Below are positions 15,975-25,102 of a stretch of DNA of 64,000 bases, one piece after another. A model generated the notes under the pieces. That model did not search any database, had not been told where the DNA came from, and saw nothing but the letters and a program-made list of their open reading frames with translations. Made by a program: the position numbers and the translations under genes. Within the stretch, counting starts at the first letter, position 1, and each line of letters begins with the position of its first letter. This DNA is from Spirirestis rafaelensis WJT71-NPBG6 (GTDB lineage Bacteria > Cyanobacteriota > Cyanobacteriia > Cyanobacteriales > Nostocaceae): positions 1-64,000 of the forward strand of contig JAHHID010000034.1 in assembly GCA_019359015.1 (NCBI GenBank), read 5' to 3'.

Positions 15975-18900
15975 ATGACAAACCTAATTCTGGTTGTAGA
16001 CGACGACGATTTTATAAGAATGCAGCTGTGCGACTTGATGCAACAAGCAGGATATCAGGTGGCAGAAGCAACTAATGGTTCCGAAGCGCTAGCTGCTTAT
16101 ACTCAACTACAGCCAGAAATAGTGCTGATTGATGCCATCATGCCCGTGATGGATGGATTTACCTGCTGCGCGCAATTACAAAAACTTCCTGGTGGCGCAA
16201 GCACACCCATTTTAATGATTACTGCTCTTGACGATCAAGCATCTATAGAGCGAGCTTTTGCAGTGGGTGCGACTGATTATATTACCAAGCCAATTCAATG
16301 GCAAGTATTGCGTCAACGAGTGCATCGTTTGATGGAAGCTAGCCTTCATGTGAAGGCATTACGACAGCAAACAGAGCAAGCGCAAATGCGAGAAGCGCAA
16401 TTGCGGATGGCATTAGATGCAGCTCGCATGGGTACTTGGGATTGGGATGTCGTCACTAATAGAATAACTTGGTCAGATAACTTAGAACTGCTTTTTGGCT
16501 TAGAACCAGGTAGTTTTGAGACTACTTATGCAGCTTTTATTGAATGTGTTTATCCTCAAGACCGAAATTTTATTAGCCGCTCGGTAATTCAGGCAATTCG
16601 GGAAGAAACTGAATACGACATCGAATATCGCTTTGTTGCCCGCGATGGTAGCCTGGGTTGGGCAGCAAGTAAAGGAGTTGTTTTTCGCGACTCTTCCGGG
16701 ATGGCGTTGCGGATGTCTGGGGTGACAATTGACATCACCAAGCGCAAGCAAGCGGAAGAACGGATAGAACTTTACGCTAATCGGCAAGCGTTAGTGGCAG
16801 AACTTAGCCAAAGCGCTTTAGCTGGCACAAACTTTACTGAATTAATGAATTCAGCCGTGACGCTGGTTGCCCAATCCCTAAAAGTTGAGTATTGCAAAGT
16901 TTTGGAATTACTGCCTGACGGTGAGGCATTATTGTTACGGGCGGGTGTAGGCTGGCAACCAGGGCTGGTAGGAGAAGCGACCGTCGGTGCCGACAGAAAT
17001 TCTCAAGCTGGCTACACTTTGCTTTCTGCTGAACCTGTTATTGTTAATGACCTGCGTACAGAAACTAGGTTCAACGGACCCCCACTGCTGCATGATCATC
17101 AAGTAGTCAGCGGTATGAGTGTTGTTATTCAAGGTAAAGAGCGTCCTTTTGGCGTTTTAGGAGCACACACAACCCAAGCACGCAACTTCAGCCGAGACGA
17201 AATTTATTTTCTCCAAGCTATTGCCAATATTCTGGCTACAGCCAATGAACGGCAAAAAATCGAAGATGCACTTAAAGAAAGTGAGCAACGCTGGCAGTTA
17301 GCCGTGCAGGCTACTAATGATGGTATCTGGGACTGGAATATTAAAACTAATCAAATGTTCGTTTCAACTCGTTGGAAAGAAATGCTCGGTTATGAAGAGC
17401 AAGAGATTTCCAATTATTTAGATGAATGGTCAACACGAGTGCATCCAGATGATATCGTTCGGGTGAGACAACTTATTCAAGACCACTTTGCCAAAACAAC
17501 TCCGTTTTACATCAGTGAGCATCGAGTGCGGTGTAAACATAATGCTTACAAATGGATTTTGGATCGCGGTCAGGCACAGTGGGATGAAGACAATAATGTA
17601 ATAAGAATGGTTGGTTCTTATACGGATATTACTGAGCGCAAACTAGCAGAAGAACAACTGCACCAAAGTGAAGAGCGTTTCCAGATAGTTGTCCGTGCTA
17701 CCAATGATGTTGTTTGGGACTGGGATTTATTGACAAATAAGGTGTGGTGGAATCAAGCTGTGCAGACATTTGGATATTCGACAGAAAATGTAGGTTCAGA
17801 TACTACATGGTGGCGCGAACACATACACCCAGAGGATAAAGTCAGGGTTGTTTCTAATATGAACGCGGCGATCGCTAGTGGTAAGCAATTTTGGTCGAAT
17901 GAATACCGCTTTCTGCGTGGCGATAATACTTATGCTTACATTTTAGATCGCGGTTATGTCGTTTATGACAATACTGGCATTGCTGTGCGGATGATTGGTG
18001 CGATGATGGACATGAGCCATCACAAGCGAGTAGAAGAAGAGTTACTTAAGCAAAACATGCGATCGCAATTGTTCGGCGATGTCACTGTAAAAATTCGCGA
18101 GTCTTTAGATATTAATGAAATTCTCCACACCAGCGTCACCGAAGTGCAGCAACTGCTACACGCAGACCGTGTGGTTATCTTTCGGTTGTGGTCGGATGGT
18201 TCGGGAACGATAGTAAAAGAAGCTGTAGTTCCCGGTTTCCCCGTGCTTCAGGCATGGAATATTATCGACCCTTGCTTTAATGAAAGTTACATCGAAAAAT
18301 ACCGCTACGGCAGAATTGGTTCTATTCAGGACGTAGACAACGCTAGCATCCATCCTTGCTACTATGAAATGCTGCAATCGTTTGGTGCCAAAGCTAATTT
18401 AGTTGTTCCGATTCTCTTTAAAAATCAACTTTGGGGCTTACTAATTGCCCATCAGTGCGCTCATCCCCGCAACTGGACTACCTGGGAAGCAGAACTTTTG
18501 CGACAACTAGCAGACCAAATCGGTATTGCTGTCTCCCAAGCGCAACTTTTAGAACAAGAAACTCGCCAACGCGAAGAATTAGCCCGTTCCAATGATGAAC
18601 TACAACAATTTGCTTTTATCGCTTCCCACGATTTACAAGAGCCACTGCGGAAAATTAAAACATTTGGCGATCGCTTAAAAGCTACTTGCGGTGATGCATT
18701 CACTGCACAAGGACGCGATTATTTAGAACGAATGCAAAACGCCGCTCAACGAATGCAAAGTTTGATTGAAGACTTGCTGACACTTTCACGAGTTACCACC
18801 AGAGCACAACCTTTTGTATCTGTAGATTTAGCACAAGTAGCACAAGAGGTATTGTCTGATTTAGAAGTGGCTATCCAGCAATCCGACGCACATGTGGAAG

Positions 18901-19274
18901 TAGGCGAGTTAGCTACCATTACCGCCGATCCGCTCCAGATGCGGCAATTGTTACAAAACTTGATCGGCAACGCTTTAAAATTTCACCGCCAACAAGAACC
19001 GCCTTTTGTCAAAATCTACACTGAAGCTACTAGAATGATTAACGGTTCAGAACTTTGTCAGATCATCGTCGAAGATCAAGGTATTGGATTTGATGAAAAG
19101 TATCTCGGTCGCATCTTTAACATTTTTCAACGCCTGCACGGTCGCAGCGAATATGAAGGCACCGGCATCGGTTTAGCTATCTGCCGCAAAATTGCTGAAC
19201 GTCATAACGGAAGTATTACAGCCACAAGTATACCAGGAGCAGGAGCAAAATTTATTGTCACTCTACCGATGTAA
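15975..19274 (+). CDS. Sensor histidine kinase: REC-PAS-GAF-PAS-PAS-GAF(CBCR-like)-HisKA-HATPase
   Basis: The 1099-residue protein starts with a receiver (residues 1-125, phospho-acceptor Asp53). Then come PAS (about 140-265), GAF (about 270-425), two PAS/PAC units (about 435-560 and 565-690), a second GAF (about 705-860), HisKA with His885 in FIASHDLQEP, and a C-terminal ATPase domain with GTGIGLAIC. The second GAF carries both signatures of DXCF-type cyanobacteriochromes: DPCF at 765-768 and a canonical-position Cys795 before YYEMLQSFGAKANLVVPI. It also has LWGLLIAHQC downstream. Covalent bilin binding and light sensing are therefore plausible. The HisKA type (DLQEPLRKI) matches phytochrome-like kinases, and an Rcp1-like regulator follows at 19414, as in cph1-rcp1. 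Confidence 0.9.
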   Translation: MTNLILVVDDDDFIRMQLCDLMQQAGYQVAEATNGSEALAAYTQLQPEIVLIDAIMPVMDGFTCCAQLQKLPGGASTPILMITALDDQASIERAFAVGATDYITKPIQWQVLRQRVHRLMEASLHVKALRQQTEQAQMREAQLRMALDAARMGTWDWDVVTNRITWSDNLELLFGLEPGSFETTYAAFIECVYPQDRNFISRSVIQAIREETEYDIEYRFVARDGSLGWAASKGVVFRDSSGMALRMSGVTIDITKRKQAEERIELYANRQALVAELSQSALAGTNFTELMNSAVTLVAQSLKVEYCKVLELLPDGEALLLRAGVGWQPGLVGEATVGADRNSQAGYTLLSAEPVIVNDLRTETRFNGPPLLHDHQVVSGMSVVIQGKERPFGVLGAHTTQARNFSRDEIYFLQAIANILATANERQKIEDALKESEQRWQLAVQATNDGIWDWNIKTNQMFVSTRWKEMLGYEEQEISNYLDEWSTRVHPDDIVRVRQLIQDHFAKTTPFYISEHRVRCKHNAYKWILDRGQAQWDEDNNVIRMVGSYTDITERKLAEEQLHQSEERFQIVVRATNDVVWDWDLLTNKVWWNQAVQTFGYSTENVGSDTTWWREHIHPEDKVRVVSNMNAAIASGKQFWSNEYRFLRGDNTYAYILDRGYVVYDNTGIAVRMIGAMMDMSHHKRVEEELLKQNMRSQLFGDVTVKIRESLDINEILHTSVTEVQQLLHADRVVIFRLWSDGSGTIVKEAVVPGFPVLQAWNIIDPCFNESYIEKYRYGRIGSIQDVDNASIHPCYYEMLQSFGAKANLVVPILFKNQLWGLLIAHQCAHPRNWTTWEAELLRQLADQIGIAVSQAQLLEQETRQREELARSNDELQQFAFIASHDLQEPLRKIKTFGDRLKATCGDAFTAQGRDYLERMQNAAQRMQSLIEDLLTLSRVTTRAQPFVSVDLAQVAQEVLSDLEVAIQQSDAHVEVGELATITADPLQMRQLLQNLIGNALKFHRQQEPPFVKIYTEATRMINGSELCQIIVEDQGIGFDEKYLGRIFNIFQRLHGRSEYEGTGIGLAICRKIAERHNGSITATSIPGAGAKFIVTLPM

Positions 19275-19413
19275 TTTGCTTTCGTGATTTTTTATTGCTC
19301 GCCAGGGTTTATCATACCCCCATGAGATATTTAATCTTACAACACTACTTGATAATTTGTTGCGATTTAATACCAACTAGATACAATCACCAGCGCTAAG
19401 GGGAAAATTCATA

Positions 19414-19911
19414 GTGAAAGGTCGGCAAACAACCGTCACAATTTTGATGGCGGATGATGATGAAGACGACTGTTTGTTAGCTCGTGAAGCATTGGCAGAA
19501 AGCAGATTGTCAAATGAGTTACACATTGTAAGTGATGGTGAAGAGTTGATGGATTATCTGTACCACCGTGGTCAGTATACCAATGCTAAACTTGCACCGC
19601 GTCCGGGTTTGATTTTGCTCGATTTAAACATGCCAAAAAAAGACGGTCGGGAAGCACTCAGAGAAATTAAAGCCGACGCTAATCTGAGAAAAATTCCGAT
19701 TGTTGTGCTGACTACTTCTAGAGCAGAAGAAGATATTTACCGTACTTACGATTTGGGTGCAAACTCGTTCATCATTAAGCCTGTCACCTTCGCCTCTTTA
19801 GTTGAGGTAATGAAAACAATAGGCAAATACTGGTTTGAAATTGTGGAACTACCACTAGAAGTAGTGGGAGGGAGAAATGAACAACAGTCCAATCAAAGTT
19901 CTTCTAGTTGA
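19414..19911 (+). CDS. Rcp1-like single-domain response regulator
   Basis: The 165-residue product is a stand-alone receiver: acidic cluster DDDEDD (residues 14-19), phospho-acceptor Asp70 in LILLDLNMPKKDG, switch Thr in VVLTTS, and Lys in FIIKPV. Its insert RGQYTNAKLAPRPG before the phospho-acceptor is typical of Rcp1-type regulators that pair with phytochrome kinases. A GTG start at 19414 is preceded by aagggg. It follows the CBCR-like kinase by 139 bases and overlaps the next kinase by 35 bases, so it likely relays phosphate within this cluster. Confidence 0.9.
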   Translation: MKGRQTTVTILMADDDEDDCLLAREALAESRLSNELHIVSDGEELMDYLYHRGQYTNAKLAPRPGLILLDLNMPKKDGREALREIKADANLRKIPIVVLTTSRAEEDIYRTYDLGANSFIIKPVTFASLVEVMKTIGKYWFEIVELPLEVVGGRNEQQSNQSSSS

Positions 19912-21763
19912 CGATGACGAAGATGATTATATTTTGACTCGTGATTGGTTCGATGAATTTCAGGTAACTGGTAGCGAACTCGAATGGGTAAGTAGTTATG
20001 CAAAAGCTAGAGAAGCGATCGCTCAAAATCGCCACGATATCTATCTGGTTGATTATCGTTTGGGTGAGGGGGATGGACTGGAGTTGTTGAGCGAAGCGAT
20101 CGCCAATGGTTGCGTTACTCCCTTTATTTTACTTACCGGGAAAGGCGATCGCGAAATAGATATTGAGGCAATGAAGGCAGGTGCAGCAGATTATTTAGAA
20201 AAAAGTCAGATGACAGCACCTTTGTTAGAGCGTTCGATTCGCTACGCGATTGAGCGCAAACAAACAGAACAGAAAATTCGCGAACAAGCTGCTTTACTTG
20301 ATATCGCTACCGATGCTATTTTCGTGCGCGATTTGGACAATAAAATTTTATTTTGGAACAAAGCAGCCGAACGTTTATATGGTTGCAGGAAAGAAGAAGC
20401 GATCGGCAAAAGAATCCAAGAGCTTTGGCAAACCAAACATGTAATGCAACTGCAAGAAGCTCTCAACATTCTGATGAAAAATGGCTCTTGGGAAGGAGAG
20501 TTATATCAAACAACCAAATACGACAAAGAAATCATCGTCGAAAGCCGCTGGACATTAGTACCATTTGAAAAAAGCTCACAATCAATTCTAGTTGTTAACA
20601 CTGACATTACGCAGAAAAAACAACTGGAAGCGCAATTTTTACGCGCCCAAAGACTAGAAAGCATTGGCACTTTAGCTAGCGGTATTGCCCACGACCTAAA
20701 CAATGTCCTCGCACCGATTTTAATGACCGCACAGCTTCTAGAGACACAATTGCATGATGCGCGGAGTAAGCGACTGCTGCCGATATTAGTAACCAACGCC
20801 AAACGTGGAGCAAATTTAGTCAAGCAAGTATTATCTTTTACTCGCGGCGTAGAAGGCGATCGCACAATCTTACAATTAAAGCACTTAATATTAGAAATTC
20901 GCCAAGTTATTAAAGAAACATTTCCTAAATCAATAGAAGTTGATTGCCAGACCTCACGAAATCTTTGGACTGTTTCTGGAGATGCTACCCAGTTGCATCA
21001 AGTACTAATGAATTTGTGTGTCAATGCTCGTGATGCTATGCCCAATGGCGGAACTTTGACAATCTCTGCCGAAAATTTTCTCGTAGATGAGCACTATGCC
21101 AAAATGCATCTTGACGCTAAAATTGGTTCCTATATCGTCGTTATAGTTGCTGATACAGGAATTGGCATTACACATGAAGTATTAGACCGGATTTTTGAGC
21201 CATTTTTTACCACTAAAGAACTCGGTAAAGGCACAGGTTTAGGGCTTTCCACAGTGCTTGGTATTGTCAAAAGTCACGGTGGTTTCATCAATGTATACAG
21301 CGAGGTAGGGAGAGGCAGCAAATTTGAAGTATATTTACCCGCTCAGGAAACAGCAGAAACCCCCGAAGAAAAAGAACAAGAATTGCCACATGGCAGCGGA
21401 GAATTGGTTTTAATCATCGATGATGAACCTTCGATTCGAGAAATTACCAAAACATCCCTAGAAGCCTATAACTATAAAGCGATAACCGCTAGCGATGGCA
21501 TAGAAGCGATCGCCCTTTATGCAGAATATCGCGATAAAATATCTATTGTCTTAACAGATATGCTAATGCCCTCAATGGATGGGATCACAACCATTCGCAC
21601 TTTGCACAAAATTAACCCTAACGTCAAGATTATTGCCATCAGCGGACTTGCTACTAGCGATAAAATGAATGCAGCATACGATCTAGGAATCAAAGCTTTT
21701 TTATCCAAACCTTACACCGCAAAGCAATTATTGGAAACAATTAACATAGTCAAAAATACTTAG
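19877..21763 (+). CDS. Hybrid histidine kinase: REC-PAS-HisKA-HATPase-REC
   Basis: The 628-residue product has an N-terminal receiver (VDDDEDD at 11-17, phospho-acceptor Asp59) and a PAS domain (about 135-255). HisKA carries His272 in ASGIAHDLNN. The ATPase domain has NLCVNARDAM (379-388) and GTGLGLS. A C-terminal receiver has DD515-516 and Asp561. A strong ribosome site (gggaggga) lies inside the end of the preceding regulator gene, so the two are translationally coupled. The PAS-kinase-receiver part closely parallels the kinase at 12625-15030. Two receivers in one chain suggest a phosphorelay. Cytosolic; signal unknown. Confidence 0.9.
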   Translation: MNNSPIKVLLVDDDEDDYILTRDWFDEFQVTGSELEWVSSYAKAREAIAQNRHDIYLVDYRLGEGDGLELLSEAIANGCVTPFILLTGKGDREIDIEAMKAGAADYLEKSQMTAPLLERSIRYAIERKQTEQKIREQAALLDIATDAIFVRDLDNKILFWNKAAERLYGCRKEEAIGKRIQELWQTKHVMQLQEALNILMKNGSWEGELYQTTKYDKEIIVESRWTLVPFEKSSQSILVVNTDITQKKQLEAQFLRAQRLESIGTLASGIAHDLNNVLAPILMTAQLLETQLHDARSKRLLPILVTNAKRGANLVKQVLSFTRGVEGDRTILQLKHLILEIRQVIKETFPKSIEVDCQTSRNLWTVSGDATQLHQVLMNLCVNARDAMPNGGTLTISAENFLVDEHYAKMHLDAKIGSYIVVIVADTGIGITHEVLDRIFEPFFTTKELGKGTGLGLSTVLGIVKSHGGFINVYSEVGRGSKFEVYLPAQETAETPEEKEQELPHGSGELVLIIDDEPSIREITKTSLEAYNYKAITASDGIEAIALYAEYRDKISIVLTDMLMPSMDGITTIRTLHKINPNVKIIAISGLATSDKMNAAYDLGIKAFLSKPYTAKQLLETINIVKNT

Positions 21764-21780
21764 TGGTTAATTGTTCGTTG

Positions 21781-21942
21781 GGGAGCATCCCAATTTTGCC
21801 GCAATACCCTAGAAGGGTATCGCTATACGCACAAAGCCTGCCTTCGCAGGCTGTGAGTATTCAAGCCTGCGAAGGCAGGCTTTGTTTATTTAGCCCCAGG
21901 CTTATAGCCTGAGGGGCTTTTATGCCAAATTGGGATGCTCCC
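21781..21942. mobile_element. MITE, 162 bp, with 19-bp terminal inverted repeats
   Basis: The left end gggagcatcccaattttgc (21781-21799) and the right end gccaaattgggatgctccc (21924-21942) are inverted repeats with one mismatch. The element is flanked by perfect 8-bp direct repeats gttcgttg at 21773-21780 and 21943-21950, a clean target-site duplication. Internally there are two nested palindromes, agcctgcc...ggcaggct and gccccaggc...gcctgaggggc. There is no coding capacity, so it must have been mobilised in trans by a transposase making 8-bp duplications. Confidence 0.88.
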
Positions 21943-21992
21943 GTTCGTTGTTAGTTTTTTTTCTACCCGCTATTACCCATTACGCACTCCCC

Positions 21993-22373
21993 ATGACACC
22001 TGAAGTTTTAGCCGCTAACACAGCTTTTTATCGAGCTTTTGAAAAGAAAGACATCGAAGCAATGAGTGTAGTATGGTCGCAGGGAACTGGTAGTCTTTGT
22101 ATTCACCCCGGATGGAATGTGCTGCGGGGTTGGAAGGATGTTCGCACCTCTTGGGAACAGATATTTAAAAATACTGCGTACATTGAAATCAACACAGACA
22201 TAATTACTACAGAAGTTCGCGATAATATCGCCTACATTGTACTTGTAGAAAACGTCTTTCAAGTCATTGAGGGTAGACGAATTCAAGCACAATCAATGGC
22301 TACCAACGTATTTGAACTTCTTGGTGGAAAGTGGTATTTAATTCATCATCATGGTAGCCCGATTATGCGGTAG
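21993..22373 (+). CDS. SnoaL/NTF2-like family protein
   Basis: From the ATG at 21993 the product has 126 residues: an N-terminal helix NTAFYRAFEKKDIEAMSVVW, a strand-rich core with HPGWNVLRGWKDV, and a C-terminal FELLGGKWYLIHHHGSPI, the pattern of the SnoaL-like/NTF2 fold. These cone-shaped proteins act as small enzymes or ligand-binding proteins; the substrate cannot be told. The frame is open further upstream to 21930, but that start lies inside the MITE, so I reject it. Confidence 0.8.
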   Translation: MTPEVLAANTAFYRAFEKKDIEAMSVVWSQGTGSLCIHPGWNVLRGWKDVRTSWEQIFKNTAYIEINTDIITTEVRDNIAYIVLVENVFQVIEGRRIQAQSMATNVFELLGGKWYLIHHHGSPIMR

Positions 22374-22399
22374 AAGATAGGGTTTGGGGGAGATGGGGA

Positions 22400-22503
22400 G
22401 CAGGGGGGGACAAGGGGGACAGGGTGACAAGGTGACAAGGCAAATTATTCTTTTTTCCCAATGCCCAATGCCCAATGCCCAATGCCCAATGCCCAATGCC
22501 CAA
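22400..22503. repeat. Two short tandem arrays between convergent genes
   Basis: A gggggacaag/ggtgacaag array lies at about 22400-22440. Six exact tandem copies of cccaatg follow at 22457-22498, plus a partial seventh. They separate the SnoaL-like gene from pyrR. Confidence 0.85.
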
Positions 22504-22506
22504 TTC

Positions 22507-23043
22507 CTAATCTCCAATTAACTCCACGGCATCTCTTCCATCCCAATCTTGCAGGTAAACTTTGACAACTTCTTCTTTGGCGGTGGGCAGTTGCTTACCG
22601 ATAAAATCAGGATGAATTGGTAACTCACGATGACCTCTGTCTACCAGTACAGCTAAACGAACCACTTCTGGTCTGCCATACTCTTGTATTGCATTCAAAG
22701 CAGCGCGAATTGTCCGTCCTTTAAAAATTACATCATCTACAAGGACAACCGTTTTTCCTGTCAGGTCAATAGAAATATCACTTTTTGCAGGAGTTCGCAA
22801 GCCAATTTGGTCAAGGTCATCCCGATATAATGTAATATCTATTGCTCCTACTGACACGGATACATTTTCTAGTGTCTCTATCTGACGTGCTAGCAATTCA
22901 GCTAACAGTGCCCCTCTAGAATAAATACCCAATAGTACTAAGTCGGATAAATCACGTGTCCTTTCGACGATTTGAGAAGCGAGACGGGTTACGGTACGAC
23001 GTATTTCTTCTGCTGACAGAATTTGAACGACTTTAGCAGACAT
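22507..23043 (-). CDS. pyrR: PyrR, pyrimidine regulator/uracil phosphoribosyltransferase
   Basis: The product is 178 residues from [14 protein letters not shown] (Met5 of a slightly longer frame to 23055). It carries the PRPP-binding loop [19 protein letters not shown], the N-terminal [12 protein letters not shown] segment and the [11 protein letters not shown] motif diagnostic of PyrR. PyrR binds pyr mRNA as an attenuator in Bacillus and has uracil phosphoribosyltransferase activity. In cyanobacteria the RNA-binding role is less certain. No pyr genes adjoin it, so it acts at a distance. Confidence 0.93.
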   Translation of the reverse strand: MSAKVVQILSAEEIRRTVTRLASQIVERTRDLSDLVLLGIYSRGALLAELLARQIETLENVSVSVGAIDITLYRDDLDQIGLRTPAKSDISIDLTGKTVVLVDDVIFKGRTIRAALNAIQEYGRPEVVRLAVLVDRGHRELPIHPDFIGKQLPTAKEEVVKVYLQDWDGRDAVELIGD

Positions 23044-23179
23044 AATCATAAACAATACCCTGAGTTATTGATTATACTGTGTGTTTTTTTTAAAAGGGGT
23101 AATGAGGAATGGGTTATGGGGGTTAGAGAAAAGTTTATTTTTCTCTTGCGTTATGTACGCAGTTCGACTATCTAGATCA

Positions 23180-24148
23180 TTACCTTTTTACGAGCAAAAA
23201 TAATAGAGATATACTTGGCAACAACCACAGTAAAAAGCAATATCGAGTTAATTGCAAAGCTTTCTGGATGTGAGTTGGTGCGATCGCATAAATCGCATCT
23301 CCTAGCAGTGGTTTATATGAAGCTATACCGCGATACCAGTTTGTACCTCCCATTTGCACACCCAAAATAGCAGCATAACAGCACTCGCTCCAACCAGAGT
23401 TAGGACTGGAGTCTTTAATTGCATCTCGCTGACAAATCCGCCAAACATGCAATGGTTTACCTGATAAAAGCGCTAATGTTATGACTGTCAACCGACAAGG
23501 AAGCCAAGTTAAACAATCTTCTAACCGCGCACTGAACCAACCTAAATAAGTATAGGGTGGCGATCGGTAGCCCACCATTGAATCAAGTGTACTACTAGCT
23601 TTGTATGCTAGAGCAAGGGGCGCTGCCCCCACAAATGGCAAAAATGCTCCCACAATTGCATAAAAAAGAGGAGCCATGACCCCATCAGTAGCATTTTCCG
23701 TAACTGTTTCCAGAACAGCTCGCAAAATTTCTGGTTCGGTGAGGTTTTGTGTATCTCGTCCTACATAATTACTTAAAATAGACCGAGCATCTTCAATTTG
23801 TCCTGTACCTAAAGGTAGTAAAACTGAAGAAGCTGCTGTTCTTAAACTTTTCAAAGCAAAACAGCTAGCCAGAAGAATACTTTCTAATATTATTCCCAAT
23901 AGCGGATGCAGCCATCTTGCAGTTTGAATTATAAAAGCGCCAACAATCCCGCTACCAATTATGACGCTTGTGCCTAGTAAAATTCCAGCTATTCGCTGTG
24001 TTATCGAATTGTGACAAAATTGAAATGCGAATTTGCTCAAACGAGAAATGGCCCATCCCATAACTTGCACTGGATGAGGAAAACCCGAAGGATCGCCGAT
24101 TAAGTAATCTAAAGTGGCGGCAATGATTAAAATAACAGATGGTGTCAT
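23180..24148 (-). CDS. cobD: Adenosylcobinamide-phosphate synthase (CobD/CbiB)
   Basis: The 322-residue integral membrane protein begins MTPSVILIIAATLDYLIGDP and has the CbiB signature segments GDPSGFPHPVQVMGWAIS, YVGRDTQNL and ETVTENATDGVMAPLFYA. It also has DSMVGYRSPPYTYLGWFSAR, with several membrane helices. It attaches the aminopropanol arm to adenosylcobyric acid in cobalamin synthesis. The only other B12 gene in the window is cobO near 41.4 kb, so the pathway is dispersed. I did not recognise a cobalamin riboswitch upstream. Confidence 0.93.
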   Translation of the reverse strand: MTPSVILIIAATLDYLIGDPSGFPHPVQVMGWAISRLSKFAFQFCHNSITQRIAGILLGTSVIIGSGIVGAFIIQTARWLHPLLGIILESILLASCFALKSLRTAASSVLLPLGTGQIEDARSILSNYVGRDTQNLTEPEILRAVLETVTENATDGVMAPLFYAIVGAFLPFVGAAPLALAYKASSTLDSMVGYRSPPYTYLGWFSARLEDCLTWLPCRLTVITLALLSGKPLHVWRICQRDAIKDSSPNSGWSECCYAAILGVQMGGTNWYRGIASYKPLLGDAIYAIAPTHIQKALQLTRYCFLLWLLPSISLLFLLVKR

Positions 24149-24159
24149 TGGTTATGAGT

Positions 24160-24205
24160 CAAAGGTCAACAGTCAAAAATCAACAGTTAACAGTTAACAG
24201 TTCAG
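24160..24205. repeat. Heptamer-like array (caacagt / aacagtt)
   Basis: Degenerate tandem units caacagt and taacagt lie between cobD and the Rrf2 gene. A related tgactat/gactatt array occurs at about 25562-25600. Confidence 0.6.
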
Positions 24206-24228
24206 AATTTTAGACTATGGACTATAGA

Positions 24229-24672
24229 CTAAACAATAAAGCTAGCTTCTTCCCCTTGAGCTGCTTGCCAACTACGAGCATCGTAATAGAGATCTGCTAG
24301 GGTAATACTATATAAAGCTTCTTTAAGTTTTTGCTGTAGTCTCTGCCATAGAGTAAATGTTACCCAATCTTCAGCTTGTGTTCTTTTGATGTCAGAATAA
24401 GGTAATTGGGTAATGCTTTCACCGACTGCTTCTAAAATTTGTCCTACAGAGATTAATTCCGGCGATCGCGCTAATTGATATCCACCAACACTGCCGCGAA
24501 TTGATTTTACCAAGCCGGCACGACGCATTTCTATAAGTAATTTTTCTAAATAAGGAGCGGGGATATCTTGACGAAGCGCGATCGATCTGACAGATACAGG
24601 ATTATATCCTACCTGTAAGCTCAAATCTAGCAACGCTTTTACACTATAGTGTCCTTTGGTCGTTAGTTTCAT
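24229..24672 (-). CDS. Rrf2-family transcriptional regulator
   Basis: The 147-residue product begins MKLTTKGHYSVKALLDL and has the Rrf2 winged helix: a helix-turn-helix around VSVRSIALRQDIPAPYLEKLL and the wing GSVGGYQLARSPE. The three cysteines that bind a [2Fe-2S] cluster in IscR/NsrR are absent (I see no Cys in the chain). It therefore probably does not sense through such a cluster, or does so by another mode as RirA/CymR-like members do. It is divergent from the cyAbrB gene; targets are unknown. Confidence 0.9.
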   Translation of the reverse strand: MKLTTKGHYSVKALLDLSLQVGYNPVSVRSIALRQDIPAPYLEKLLIEMRRAGLVKSIRGSVGGYQLARSPELISVGQILEAVGESITQLPYSDIKRTQAEDWVTFTLWQRLQQKLKEALYSITLADLYYDARSWQAAQGEEASFIV

Positions 24673-25102
24673 TCTGCAACGCCTTTGTAAGCTTGTAAGT
24701 TGTTAGTTATTTAAGTTAGATTACAGCCACTAACCACTAAGCACTAACCACCAATCACTGGCTATCGACACGCGGATCAGTTTTGCTTATCATCCTGTGT
24801 CTCAATTATCGCGCCCTAGCAAGTGAACAACTTATTTGAGCGATAATGCAAGGAAACTTAAACAAATATAGTGTAGCAGTGTTTCACAAACTATAGATAT
24901 CTCCATAACAATCTTCTTTAAGATATATTCTCCGGAAAATATTGGATCAATCGTAAGATTTTTGTCGATTCGTGTAATATACTTGGCTAGGCTGAGATAA
25001 AAACGAAATAATTCCCACTCACGATTTTGAGCGTGCGAGCTATTTGTCAGCTAAAATAAAATCGATTCAAAAAATTCAACCATTCATTTTCGATCTAAGT
25101 TG
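24673..25102. promoter_or_regulatory. Divergent promoter region between Rrf2 gene and cyAbrB
   Basis: This 430-base AT-rich region separates two divergently read transcription factor genes, so it should hold both promoters. A caccaat/actaacc repeat patch lies near 24720-24765. No operator could be defined by eye. Confidence 0.4.

Noticed and set aside
21930-21992. Upstream ATG for the SnoaL-like gene
   Set aside because: Lies within the right terminus of the MITE; homology starts at the ATG at 21993.
23044-24228. Cobalamin riboswitch near cobD
   Set aside because: Spacers are short and I could not see the B12-box type conserved core; the same holds for cobO at 41.4 kb.
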